Part shown: in pieces, positions 21,501 to 33,500 of the stretch
Layout: every line of letters starts with the position of its first letter
Numbering within the stretch: the stretch's first letter is position 1
NCBI RefSeq assembly: GCF_004348985.1
Contig: NZ_SMKW01000063.1
Span: 1 to 54,990, forward strand
Length of the DNA: 54,990 bases
Origin: Saccharopolyspora elongata
GTDB lineage: Bacteria; Actinomycetota; Actinomycetes; Mycobacteriales; Pseudonocardiaceae
Direction: 5' to 3'
Program-made: the position numbers and the translations under genes
The notes under the pieces: generated by a model
The model's input: the letters and a program-made list of their open reading frames with translations, nothing else
Database searches by the model: none
What the model was told of the DNA's origin: nothing

Positions 21501-24500
21501 CTCGGTGCGGCCCTGCAGCTCGTTCGCGTTCGTCTCGTCCGTGCTGGCCCCCTCCTTCCCGGCCAGCGACGCATCGGCGTAGAAGAAGGCGGGATCCGGC
21601 GCGGTCGCCGCGCCCGCGCCCGGGGTCTGCCAGGCGAGCCGGGACTTCACGTCGGACTCGGCCTGCGACGTGATCTGACCGTGGAACCGCTCGTTGCGGG
21701 CCGTCCGGATCTCGACGCCCTTGTACCTGGGGTTGAAGACCCGCTGGTTCACCTGGGTGTCGACGTCGGTGGCGAAGGTCTTCTCCCCGAGCCGCATCCG
21801 GTGCCGGTGACCACGCCCCATGGCCGCCGCCAAACCGCCGGCGAGCTTCAGCTGGGCCTTGGCCTCGTCGATCTCGAGCTCGAGCGTCGTCACGTCCCGG
21901 ACGTTCGTCCGCTCGCCGTCCAGCAATCCTCGAACGACCGCTTGGACGCCGCGGACCTTGCCGACGATCTCCGTGGCCCGCGGGTGGCCCCCCACGGTCT
22001 CTTCGAGGTTCGCGATGCCCGCCAAGGCGTCCCCGGCGTTCCGGATGCCCCTCGTCAGGCCCTTGACCTCCCGGCTGGTGCGCAGCGCGTTCTCGGCGCT
22101 CTTGATGTCCTTCAACGCTCGCTCGGCGTCCCGGATGGCCTGTCGTGCCCTGTCAACGGTGTTCTGGATGTCGCGCAGGGTCGCCTCGGCGTTCTGGATG
22201 TCCTGCAGCGCCTTCTCGACCTGCGCGTGAGATTCGGCGTCCTGGATGTCCTGGATGCTCCACCCGGTGTTCAAGGCGTGCTGCAGGGCCGTTCCAGCGT
22301 CCTGGACGGACTGCCCGAAAGCCTCGGCGCCCCCATCGCGTCCCAGCCGCGCCGCTGCCTCGCGGATGTTCTGCACGGCCGCCTCGACGCCCTGGACGAC
22401 CTGCGCGAATTCGTCCCGCCCCGCGACGTCCTGGACGTTCCGCAGCCCCTCCGCCGCGTTGTGGATGCTCTGCACGACGGCCGCGACATTCTGGATGTTC
22501 TGCAGCGGAGTCTCGGCATCACGCATGCCCCGCAGTGCCTGCACGGCGCCCCGGATGCCCGTCGTCAGGCTCTTTGCTCCCCGGTAGTTCCGCAGCGCGT
22601 TCTCGGCGTCCTTGATGCTCTGCTCGGCCGTGAGCACGTGCTCGATGACCTGCGCGAGGCTGCGGCCGTCTCCCAGCCCCAGCATTCCGTCGCGGACGCC
22701 CTGCACGGCCGCCTCGACGTCCTGGACGGCTTGCTTGGTCGTGTCGGCCGACCGGATGTCCCGCAGGGCCGTCTCGACATTCCCGATGTCGCCGAGCGCC
22801 TTCCCCGCCTTGCGGATGCCGTCGAGGGCTCCCTTCAGGTCGCGGCCATCGTTGAGCAACGCCTTCGCGTTCGTGCTCATCAGCTGGTAGGACAGCCAGT
22901 TCCGCAGCTGCATCCGGCGCGGGCTGGCGGGCCCGAAGGCCCGCTTCGCCTGGCTGTCGTAGCCCAGGCCGGACTTCGGCGCGCGCGAGATCACCTTCTC
23001 CACGAACTCGAGCACGTCGTTGAGCCGCTGGTTGGTCACCAGCGCCGTCTTCGCCTTGTGCAGCTGGCCGGTGACGTCCCGCTCGCCGTCGAGCCTGCGA
23101 CCGGTCAGCAGCGGCTCGGTGGTGCTCGACTCGATGTCCAGCAGGGGCTTGGGCATCTGGAGCGTGGCGAAGCCCGTCTTGGTGGCGTTCTCGCCCAGCG
23201 GGATGGACCGGTGCTCGGGGTTGCGGTAGGTGCTCGAAATGCCGGCGTTGGTCACGGTGTTGAGCAGCGCCGCGTGTTCGGTGTAGGAGAACAGCTTCGC
23301 CTCGAAGACCAGGTCGACGCCGACGCGGACGTTCTGTCCCCGGTTCTCGCTCCGGTCGCCGTGCTGGTAGGAGTCGCCGGTCGCCACCTCGACCGACTGG
23401 TTCGGGAAGCCGATCGACAGCGAGGCCGCGGGGCCTGTCGGACTGGCCGCGGTGTGGTTCGTGGTGATCAGCGGGTTGAAGAGGACCCCGGCGCCGAGGC
23501 CCTTGCCCGATGCGTACTGGGACTCGTTGCCGTAGACGGCCTGGTGCTCGAAGAAGCTGCGTCCGTCCTTCAGCTCCGTGACCGTGGCGTTCTTGTCCCA
23601 GCCGTCGGGGGGCTTCGCCTCGAAGCGCAGCTCGACGTAGTGCGTGTGGCCCTTCCAGTCCTTGTACTCCTGGAAGATCGACACCCCGCCCTTGAGGATC
23701 TCGAGCTGCGTCGCGCGCATGTCGAGGGCCGACAGCTCCTGCACCGTGTTCGAGTTCAGCGCGACCCAGTGCTCGCCCTCCTGCCACGCATCCGGCACCA
23801 GCTTCTTGCGGTGCTCGGCGAAGATGTCCAGCGCCCACTGGGAAAGCGGCACATCACCGGCCGACATCTCGAACAGGCCGACGCTGGCGTCCACGGAGTT
23901 GCCGACGTCGTCCAGCGCTGGCACCGGACGTTTCGTCGTGACCGCCGCCTCGGCCTTCTCGATCAGCGCGTTGGCCGCCTCCTCGGTCATCACCGCGAGG
24001 GCCCCGTCGCGCTCCAGGTAGCGCCGGGTCTCCGCACCGCCGCCGATCTTGTAGGGGTTGAAGGCCTTCCAGTGCGACGGCCTGCCCCAGCGGTACTGCT
24101 GGGCCTCAGCCTGGTGCTGGTCCAGCTTGTCGAGCTTGACCAGCACGTACTTGACGTCCCTGCCGGTCTGGAAGGTGACCTTGCTGCTCCCCGCGGTGGC
24201 CTCGCTCGAACCGCCGCTGGACTGCCAGCTCAGCGCCCCCTCCACGTCGAGCCCCAGCGCGCCGATCTGCAGGCTGCCGCCTCGGTCGAGGTCCGTCGAC
24301 TCGCCGTAGGACACGCTCCGGCCCAGCTTCGAGATGGCGGAGATCGAGAGGTTCTGGGGATCGACGTAGTCGACGATCCTCGGCCGGTGGAACGTGGTGC
24401 GCAGGTTCTCCTGGTGCACGCGGTCCTGCAGGTGGCCTCGCCGGGTGCCCATGGCGATCACCTGGGGGCGGAGGTGGCTCGCCATCGACGCGTTGCCGAC

Positions 24501-27500
24501 CAGGTCCGGATCGGGCGCGACGTGGAACTTCGGCCGGCTGGTCCACGGGAGCTTGAGCAGGTACGGCGTCCACCACGCCTTGGTCTGCTCGGCGGAGCGC
24601 TGCTGCATGCCGGGCGAGTTGTCGCTGACCCGCTCGAAGTTCGCATCCCCGCCGTGGGTCAGGATCACCATGTTCTCGACCGGCACCGCCGAGCCGAGGT
24701 CCGGGGCGAAGGACTCGATGCTGGTGCCTTCGGGCACGAGCACGGTGGGACCGGGACGGAACTCCGCCGCGTTCTTCGCCATGAAGTCCGGCACCCGGTA
24801 GTCCGCGAGGGCGTGGACGGTGTGGTTGCGCAGCTCGTGCGGCTTTCCCCCGCGAGTCACCTGCACCGCGACGTCGAAGTCGAATTCCCGCCGGATCTCG
24901 ATCGCCGGGCCCTTGTAGCTGACCTTGACCTCGTCGGTGGCGGTGGTGCTCGAACCGGAGGTGGTGGTCCGCGAGGCGGAGAGCTGTGCGGCGACGTTGC
25001 CGTTGAACCACGTGGCCTTGAGCGGACCTTCCGTGAAGGTCTTGAACCGGTTCCGGATCTTCAGCGCGAGACTGCCGTAGATCGTGTCCTTGAGCTTGTT
25101 GCCCAGGGCGATCTCCGTGCCCCGGTTGCCGGAGAGCTCGGCGTGGTCGAGGTGCTTGGCGGTCCGCACGCCCTTCGGCGTGCCGGTGACCGCCACGTCG
25201 AACCGGTAGTCGCCGAGGCTGAACTCGACGGTGTAGGCGTGCTTCTTGCCCGCCTTGCGGCGCTGCTCGTCCTCCTGCAGCTGCGAGAGGATCTTCTGCC
25301 GCTCCTCCGCGGTGAGCCGGACGCCCTTGGCCAGCTTCTTCTCGAAGTCCTGGAGCGCCTCGTCCACCGGCTTGTCGCTGCGCACCGGCAACTTGCGGCC
25401 GCCGGCCTCCACCTCAGTGTCGATCCGGTAGCGGCGAATCGCGAACTTGTTCTCCGGCTTCGCCGCGCCGTCCCGGGCCGCCGCCAGCTCCTGGCGGATC
25501 CTGGCGCGGTCGGCATCGGAGAGCTCGATGGCCTGCTTGGAAACGCGGTAGTCGAGCTCGCTCAACGCCTCCGCCGCGGAATACCGGCTGTTCGCGCGGA
25601 GCTTCTCCCCGCCGACCTCGACCAGGACGTCGACGGCGTCGAAGGCGTTGCGGCCGTTCTCCGCGCGGATCTGGAAGTTCTTCGCCAGCTGTTGCCGGAT
25701 GTCCGCGGCTTCCTCGTCGGTGAGCTTGACGCGCGGCCGCTTGTCGAGCCTCTCGCGGAGATCCTCCACCGCGTCGTCGGACGCCGGATCCGCGACGTAC
25801 GCCGCGTTTTCGTCGAACGCGAGGTCGGGCTCCCTGCCGAGCTGTTCCAGGAAGGTCTCGACCGCCGAGTCGACCGACTGATCGGAGAGGTACACCTCGT
25901 AGGTGCGGCCCCGGAAGCGGACCTCGGTGGCGACCGAGGTGGTGCCGATCTTGTTCAGGTTGTCGACCAGCTTCACCGGGTCGAAGTCCGTGACGGCGTC
26001 GTCCAGCTGGTCCAGCAGCTCGTCGCGCCGCTGCGGGGTCAGCTTCCCGTCGCGGTAGTCCTGCAGGATCAGGCTGCCGGCGATGGCCCGGACTTCCTCG
26101 CCGATGCCCTCGGCGCCGTCGAAGCGGGTGAGGTCGCTCAGCGTGCTGTTCTTGGCGACCGCGGCGTAGTCCTGGACCTCGTTGGCCAGTTCGGCCTGGT
26201 CTTGCTCGAGAAGCCCCGCCTTCTGCCGCTCGGTCAGCCCGGCACCGGAAGCAGGCAGCGACGTCTCGTGCGGCAGGGCGGCCAGCGCGGCCAGCATCTT
26301 CCCCTCGAACGCCGCGACCTTCTCCTTCGGAATCAGCACGAAGGCCGCGGTTTCTCCGGCCCCGGCCACCTTCTCGCCCAGCGCCTTGCCGTCCCGGCTG
26401 ATCGACAGGTCGAAGTGCTCCGCGAAATCCACCCGGTAGAGGACGTGCCTCGCCGGGGCGTGGTCCTTCTGCTTCAGGAAGTTCTTGAACTTGCCGAACA
26501 ACGACGTGCCGTGGCCGGCCCCGATCTTCAGGGACGCCTGGCCACCGGTCTGGACGTCCAAGCCGTCGAAGTTGGCCACGGTGTGCAGGTAGCGCACGTC
26601 GAGACCGATCGCGGAGGCGGATGTGGAGTTGCTCGCGCTGATCCTGATCTCACCGCGGCGGCGGGTGGTCCCGCCGGTCACGTCGACCTCCATCAACGGC
26701 CCGAAACCCGTCATCCTCGGGTCGGAGGTGAACGTCGCCGCGTAGTTGTGGGCGGCCGTGGCGGTGTGGTTGCGGATCCACCGGGCCCCCTTGTCGACCG
26801 CGTCCGGCAGCTTCTCCGACACCGGTGCGGACTTGTCCCGCGGAACCGCCTGGTCCCAGGTCACCGTGGTCTTCTTGGTCACGCCCCGGACGTAGCCGTC
26901 GGACCGGCCGTCCGGCGAAAGGGTCCGCATGAAGTTCTCGGTCATCAGGTCGAGACCGTCGTACTTCGACAGCTCCTGCAGCACCGCTTCCTGGGTCTTC
27001 GCGGTCCCGACCCAGGTGATGACGTGCTCGATGTCGTTCTGCGTCGAGGCCGGCATCCGCACCGGTCGGCGTCCCGGGGCCAGGCGGTGGTATTCGCCGC
27101 CCGCGACCTTGGTGCCCAGTGCCTCCTTCGGGTAGCCGAGGGTGAACTTCTCCGGCAGCTGCCGGGTCATCTCGGCCAGCTTCACGCCGTTCTCCGTGAT
27201 GCTGGCGTGCATTTCGAAGCCGACCTCGAACTGGTCGGCGACCGTGCGCACGAACTCGGTCTTGTACAGCGTGCTCGACGAGGTGGCCCGGCCGGTCTTG
27301 ATGGACGAGTCCCGGCCCTGTTCCAGGAACGGAAGCACGTAGACCAGGCCTGACTTGTCCGCGACCGTCCCGATCCAGCCGGCGAGCAGGTTGATCTTCG
27401 ACTTGTGCGACACCGTTGCGGTGCTGCCGCTGCCCGGCCCGCTTTCGAACTGGGAACCCTGCTTCGGGCCGCCGGCCGCGTCGCCGCCCGCGCCCTTCGG

Positions 27501-30500
27501 CCGGGTCACCGGGCCGGTCCGCGTCAGCTGCAGCATGATGTGGCGGTTCACGCCGAGCCGCACCGGGAGGCCGGCGCGGAGCATCCGGAGCAGGCCGTTC
27601 TCGCCGAAGGCGCCGGCCTGCTGGCGCAGGTGCACCTCCAGGTTGGTGCGGTCGGATCGGCTCAACGCCTGGCCGAGCTCGTTGTTCGCCTCGTGCACGC
27701 CGAGGTCGTGCCCGGTGACCGAGTCGAGGACCGTCTTGATGAGCAGATCCCGCGCCGAGAGCCCGTCGCCGTCCGCCGAGTGGGGCTGCTGGCTGCCGAC
27801 GACGAGGTCGCCGACCTTGAGCAGCTGCTCCATCGGATGGGTGGCCCCGTCGTCGGTCACCAGCCCGATCGGATAGGCCCCGCCATCGTTCAGGTCGACG
27901 ACTCCCGAACCCGTCTCGTTGGTGTTCGCAACGCCCGAGCCGATCTGGTTTGTGCCGGAATCGTCCGAACTGGACTCCCCCGGACTCGGCTCGTTCGGCT
28001 TCGTCTCGCTCAGGTCGTCCCCGGACGCCTGGTCCTCCTGCGCGGACTCGTCCCGCAGGTGATCACCGACCTGTTCGACGAGCTGCGTCAGCTCCGGGCT
28101 CAGGTCCTGCGGGCCACGCGCGGCCCCGGTCTGCGGTGGCCGGTTGAGCTGCTCGACGAGCTCGCCGAAGCGCCCCAGTTCTTCCGCACTGGCCGGACGC
28201 CCGGCCGAATCCAGCAGCGCGAGGATGTTCTCGACGACATCCGGGTGCGACTCCTGGTGCTCCGCCCGAAGAAGGCTCGCGAACTCGTCGAGTTCCTCCC
28301 CTCGAGTCCCCTCGCCCGGCCGCGAAGAACTCGGCTGCGACGTGCCCTGCTGTGGAGGCTCCGAGGTCGGCCCGTTCACCAGCTGGTTCTTGACCTCGTC
28401 GAGGAGCCCGAGCAGTTGGTCGTCCTCGTCCGAGCGCAGCTGTGCGCGGGTGTCCGGCTCGGTCAGCGTCCCGTAGTAGTGCGCAGAGCCCTCGTTCCCG
28501 GTGCGCACCAGGACGATGGACCCCGAGTCGGGAGTGGTGACGCCTTGAGCCGAATGAATCGCGTTCCGCGCGGGGTCGAGCACCCAGATGTTCAGGTTCT
28601 GGGTTTCGGACACCAACTGCGGGATGAGATCGCCGAGCCCGGGGCCGTAGTACCCGGCCGTGAGGACCGAGCTGACCGCCTCATCGAGGGAGAGCTCGGT
28701 GTAGTCCGCGATTTCCTGGGACCAGGTCTCGCGAAGGCGCTCGGCGACGAGCCCGCGCATTTCCGGAACCGACATGCTGATGCGGCCGTCGCTGCTGACC
28801 CTGATCGCCTCGAAGAGGCAGTTGCCGTCCCCCGGCACCTTGATCGGCGTGTAGCCGCGCAACTTTTCCTGGTAGCGGCTCAGCTCGGGCGGCACCTGTG
28901 TGTCGCCGGTCTGCCTCGGCACGGGCGCATTCCTCGGCAGGTAGAGCTGGTGGACGAGTCGCTCGAAACGCTGCGCACGGCGTTGCCGTTCCGCCGCGCT
29001 CTCCCGGGTCCCCGGCGCGGAGAGGGCATTGATGACGTGCTGAACCTCGACCGAACGATCACCGAAGTCCAGGCTCAGCAGTAGTTCTGTGAACTGCTGG
29101 ATGACATCGGCAGAGCCTGGCTCCGACTGCTGCTGCGGCGGCTCAGGCGTTTCCGGCGGCTCGCTGGTCAGGTGGTTCCGGACGCGGTCGGCGAGGTCCG
29201 CCAACTCGGGGCTCAAGCCTCGGGATTCGTTCTCGGCCGCAGACTGCCGGAGCTGGTCGGTGAGGTCCGTGAAGCGCTGCTGCTGCGATTCGCTCAACGG
29301 CCGGGAGGCCGGGTTCAGGAGCTCGGCGAGGTCCGCGACGACCTGCGTGTGCGTCTGCCCGTGCTGTTCCCGCAGCAGGTTCTCGAACTGCTCGATCGCC
29401 TGCCGGCTGCGCGCCGCGGCTTCCGACTGCGGGGACTCCTCGGCCGTCTTCTCCGGCGTGGACGAGATGTCGATCGAGCCCAGCAGGTCCAGCTCGGCCT
29501 GGAGCGCAGCCTCCTCCGCCGCCAGCTCGGCCTTGGTCTTGCGGCTCCCGGCCTGCGGGTCGATCGCCTCGGCCTTCTTCGGGTGGAGGTCGAACTGGGC
29601 CGCGTTGTAGTACTGCACCCCGGCGCGGTACGCCTTGGTGTCGTTGAGGTTCTGCTTGATCGTGACCTCGAAGTCGAACTCGACGTGCGAGGTGTAGCGG
29701 TTGCGGCGCGTGTCCGCGAGATCCTTGCTGCGCTCGTTGCCCTCGACCTTGGTGAGGTGCTGCGTGCCGCCCCGCTCGGTGTTCCGCGAGGTCGTACCGC
29801 CGCCGACCGTGGCCATGATGGGCTGCGACGCGACCGGCGCCGCCGCGGCCGTCTGGTACCCGGTGTCCGAGCTGTTCGTGACGTCTTCGGTGGTCTCCTC
29901 GACGTGCTTCTGCTGCCAGGCCGGCACGTCCCAGGCCAGCAGGAATTCCGGGGCGAACAGCCGAACCTTCGTCCGCACCGAGATTTCCTGGTTGAGCGGG
30001 CCGGGCACGGTGAACTCGAAGCGGTAGCCGTCGTCGGTCAGGAAGGACTCGGCCGTGGAGCCGCCCGGCCTCTCCTTGGGGCGCGCCACCATCGCCGGCG
30101 ACAGCAAGGCCTCCAGGTTCCGGTGGTCGGGCGTGCCCTTGGCGAGCCAATCCCGCAGCGCGGTGCCGGAATCCTGCAGCCCGGAGTTGACGTCCTGCCC
30201 GTCGGCGTGGACGGACGTCTCGACGATGACGTCCACGAGCTTGTCGACCACGTCGCCGGGCAGGATCTTGGCCAGCTCGAACGACGCCGCACGGAGCACG
30301 TCCGGGGGCAGTTCCCGCAGCAGCTGGCCCTCGTCGACGACGTCCACCAGCAGGCCCTGCTTCGTCGGGTTCTTCCCCGCGGAGTGGCTGCCCACCAGGG
30401 CGTCCGGCAGTTCGAGGAGGGCCTGCCCGCGGAAGGTGGGCGGGGCGTCGCCGAGGGCGAGCTTGATCTTCTCCGGGGCGGGCCGGCCCGCCTTCGGAGC

Positions 30501-33500
30501 AGCGGGCTCGCTCTGCTCCACCGGCACGACGAGCTTGTCCAGCACGGCCTTGACCGCCTCGTCGAGCGCGTCGGCCTGCTTCGCCGGCGACGAGAAGGTG
30601 TCCACGATGGACCTCGCGTGATCCACCAGGGACTTCGCGCTGCCGCCCGCCTTGGCCAGGACGACCGCGATCTTCTCGACGACGACGTCGGCCTTGACCT
30701 TCTGCGCGGCGGACCCGGCGGCATCGTCCAGGATGGTCTTGATCTGCTCCGCGATGGCCCCGGCCCGGGCCTTGGCCTTCGCCAGCGACGACTTCGGCTC
30801 CGCGGCGAAGTCGACCTCCTGCGAAGTGGGCGTCGCCTTGACGGCCACGGCCGCCAAGGTCATCGGGAGCTTGACCTCGTAGATCTCGGCGGTCAGCTCG
30901 ACGTCCTGGAGGAACTGCGCCGCCTCGCCGGGGCGCGAGCGCCGCTGCTCGGTGATCTGCTTCGCGACGGAGACCTCGGTGCCCTCGGTCTTGTCCACGC
31001 CGAACGTCGCGCCCGGACGCATGGTCCCCTGCGTGCCGAACGGGGCCGGCGGGCCGACGAACGCGGTCGCGGTCGTCTTCAACGACCGGTTCATCTGCTC
31101 TTCGCCGGTGGTGGTGTTGCCGGAGATCTCCGAAGACCCGCCCACCGGCGGTGTTGCGTGGACCACCTGGACGGGATCGCCGACCGGCTTGGCGTTGAGC
31201 TTCAGGACGTAGTGGGTCCTGCCGTCCGGGATGGTCACGGACCAGCCGCCGTCGAGGATCTGCCGGACCGTCCCCAGGTCGCGCAGCGCATCGAGCTTCT
31301 GGACCGCGCTCGTCGCCGGCGGCGGAGTGCCCGACTCCGGGTCCCAGCCCAGCACGAGGTCCGGATTCGCCTTCGCGACCACCCGGTAGGCCCAGTCGGC
31401 CAGGTCATCGCCCTTGCGCTGCAGCAGCGGATCGATGCCCCGGGCACCGGCGTGGACCTTTTCGCCGCCCGAGGGGTCGGTCAGCGCTTCGGCCTCGCGC
31501 TGCAGGAGGGCGTCCGCCTGCTTCTCGTAGCGGGCGTCGGCCTTCTTCTTCGCGAGGGCGGCATCCTGCTCCGCTTCGGAGAGACCGGCCTTCTCCTGAC
31601 CGGACAGTTCGATCCCGTCCAGGTCGGAGAGATCGACCGCCGCCCGATCAGGGTGCAGGTCCACGCCGCCCTTGGGGGTGAACCTGATGGCCTTGACGTC
31701 CTTGCCCAGCCCCTCACCGAGGTCGTCGAAAGCCGGCTCGGGGGCCGGGTCCTTGAAGGTGAGCGGCGTCGTCTCGAAGTCCTCGGGCAGCGGCAGCCCG
31801 TGCGCCTGCCGGAAATCCTCCGGAACCGCGATGATCGCCCAGCGGGGCAGCAGTCCTTGCCGCACGCCCCGGCGCAGGTCGGCCAGCTCGGTGTTGGGCT
31901 TGCCGAACATGTGCAGCGAGTCGTCGAGGCGGTTGTTCATCAGCACGTCCACCACGTAGAGGTGGACGTCGCCCGTCAGCGCCGCCGCGGTCAGCTTGTT
32001 GACGGCGGCCGAGGTGTCGCGCTCGGTGCCCTCGGCCTGGTAGCCGTGCTCGAAGCTGAGCTCGGCGATGCCGAGCTGGGCCATCAAGGTGCCGCCGAAG
32101 GAGATGCCGCTGCTCTTGCCGTGGTGCACGGCGATCTGGCCGGTGGTCGCCGGCTTCCAGGATCCCTTCGGGATGGTCCCGACGTGCTCGACGATGTGGG
32201 CCTGCAGGTCCGAGCTGAGGATGCCCTCGCGCTTGATCGGCGTGCCCTGCGGCCCGTCGCTGATCCGCTGCGGTCCCAGGAACATCCCCTGGACCAGGGT
32301 TTCGTACTCCTTGCGCGAGAGCTGGGTCACGTCCTTCGAAAGGACGTCGAACGGGTTCGACGTCTTCTTGTCGTTGGACTCCTCGTGCAGCTTGACGTAC
32401 TCGCCGTTGAAGATCGCCAGGGTGTCGCGCATGTAGTAGACGAGCCCGGCACCCGGCGGGATCTGCTTGCCCAGCCGGTGCTCGGGGTTCTGCTCGTCGA
32501 GCAGACCTTCACGGCTCTGCAGGTCGCGCAGTGCTTCCTGCAGCAGCGGCTCGCGCGCACCGGGGTCGAGCTTCCCGGAAAGCTCGACCAGGTTCTCGGG
32601 CACCAGGTAGCCGGCGGCGCCGTCGGCGGTCACCTTGCCGAGGTCGCCGGGCTTCACCGGCCGGAACAGCTCGGCCAGGCTGCTCGGTCGCTTCGCGTGG
32701 TACCTGGACCAGCGCTCGCCCCAGTCCCGGTGCTTCTCCTCGCGGATGTCGGCGGTGAACTTGACCGCCCGCTCGATGCGGAGGGCCTTGCCGGTCTGGT
32801 TGACCTTGTCCTCGTGACCGGCGGCCCGCAGGTTGCCGCTGTGCGCGCTGGTCTCCTGCCGGTACTTCCCGCCGATCGCGGCGCCCAGGTAGATGTTCTT
32901 CGCGAATCCGTCCTGGCCCATCCGCACCCGGCCGAGCAGGTTCAGGGCGGCGGCCCAGCCGAAGCCGTGCTTCATGCGGACGCGCTGGCTGGCCCCGGCC
33001 GAGCGGGTGCCGGTGATGACCGCCTCGTCGACCTTCTGCTCGGAGACCACGTCGCCGAGCAGGGCGCCGACGTCGACCACGAACTTCCGGTCGCCGGCGT
33101 CGATCGTCACCTGGTGGGGGCGCGACTGCGAACGGTCGGTGCCGTGGGCGTAGTCGCCGAACTCCTCCACGAGCCGGCTCGGGGAGAGCTCGCTGAGCTG
33201 CAGGTCGATCGCCTGCACCTCGACCGCCGTCAGCTTCCTGGAGTCCCGCTCCAGCGCGGTGAGGATCGTCTGCCGGACCTTGTCGTGGATGTCCTCCACG
33301 CCCTTGATGTGGGTGAGGTCGGAGACCAGCCCGCCGTTGTCCAGGACGGTGCGCAGCTGGTCCGCGCGTTCCCGCGACGGCTTCGGCGGCGCCTGCTCCG
33401 GGACCGGTTCGGTGCCGCGGCCGAGGATCTTGTCGAGCTCGGCCACCAGGGCCGGGAAGTTCTCCTCGGTGACGTAGACGTAGGACGCGCCCCGCTCCTC

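Noticed and set aside
19713..27353. A 2,546-codon plus-strand open frame
   Set aside because: Antisense shadow; its repeated phrases mirror the helical array coded on the minus strand.
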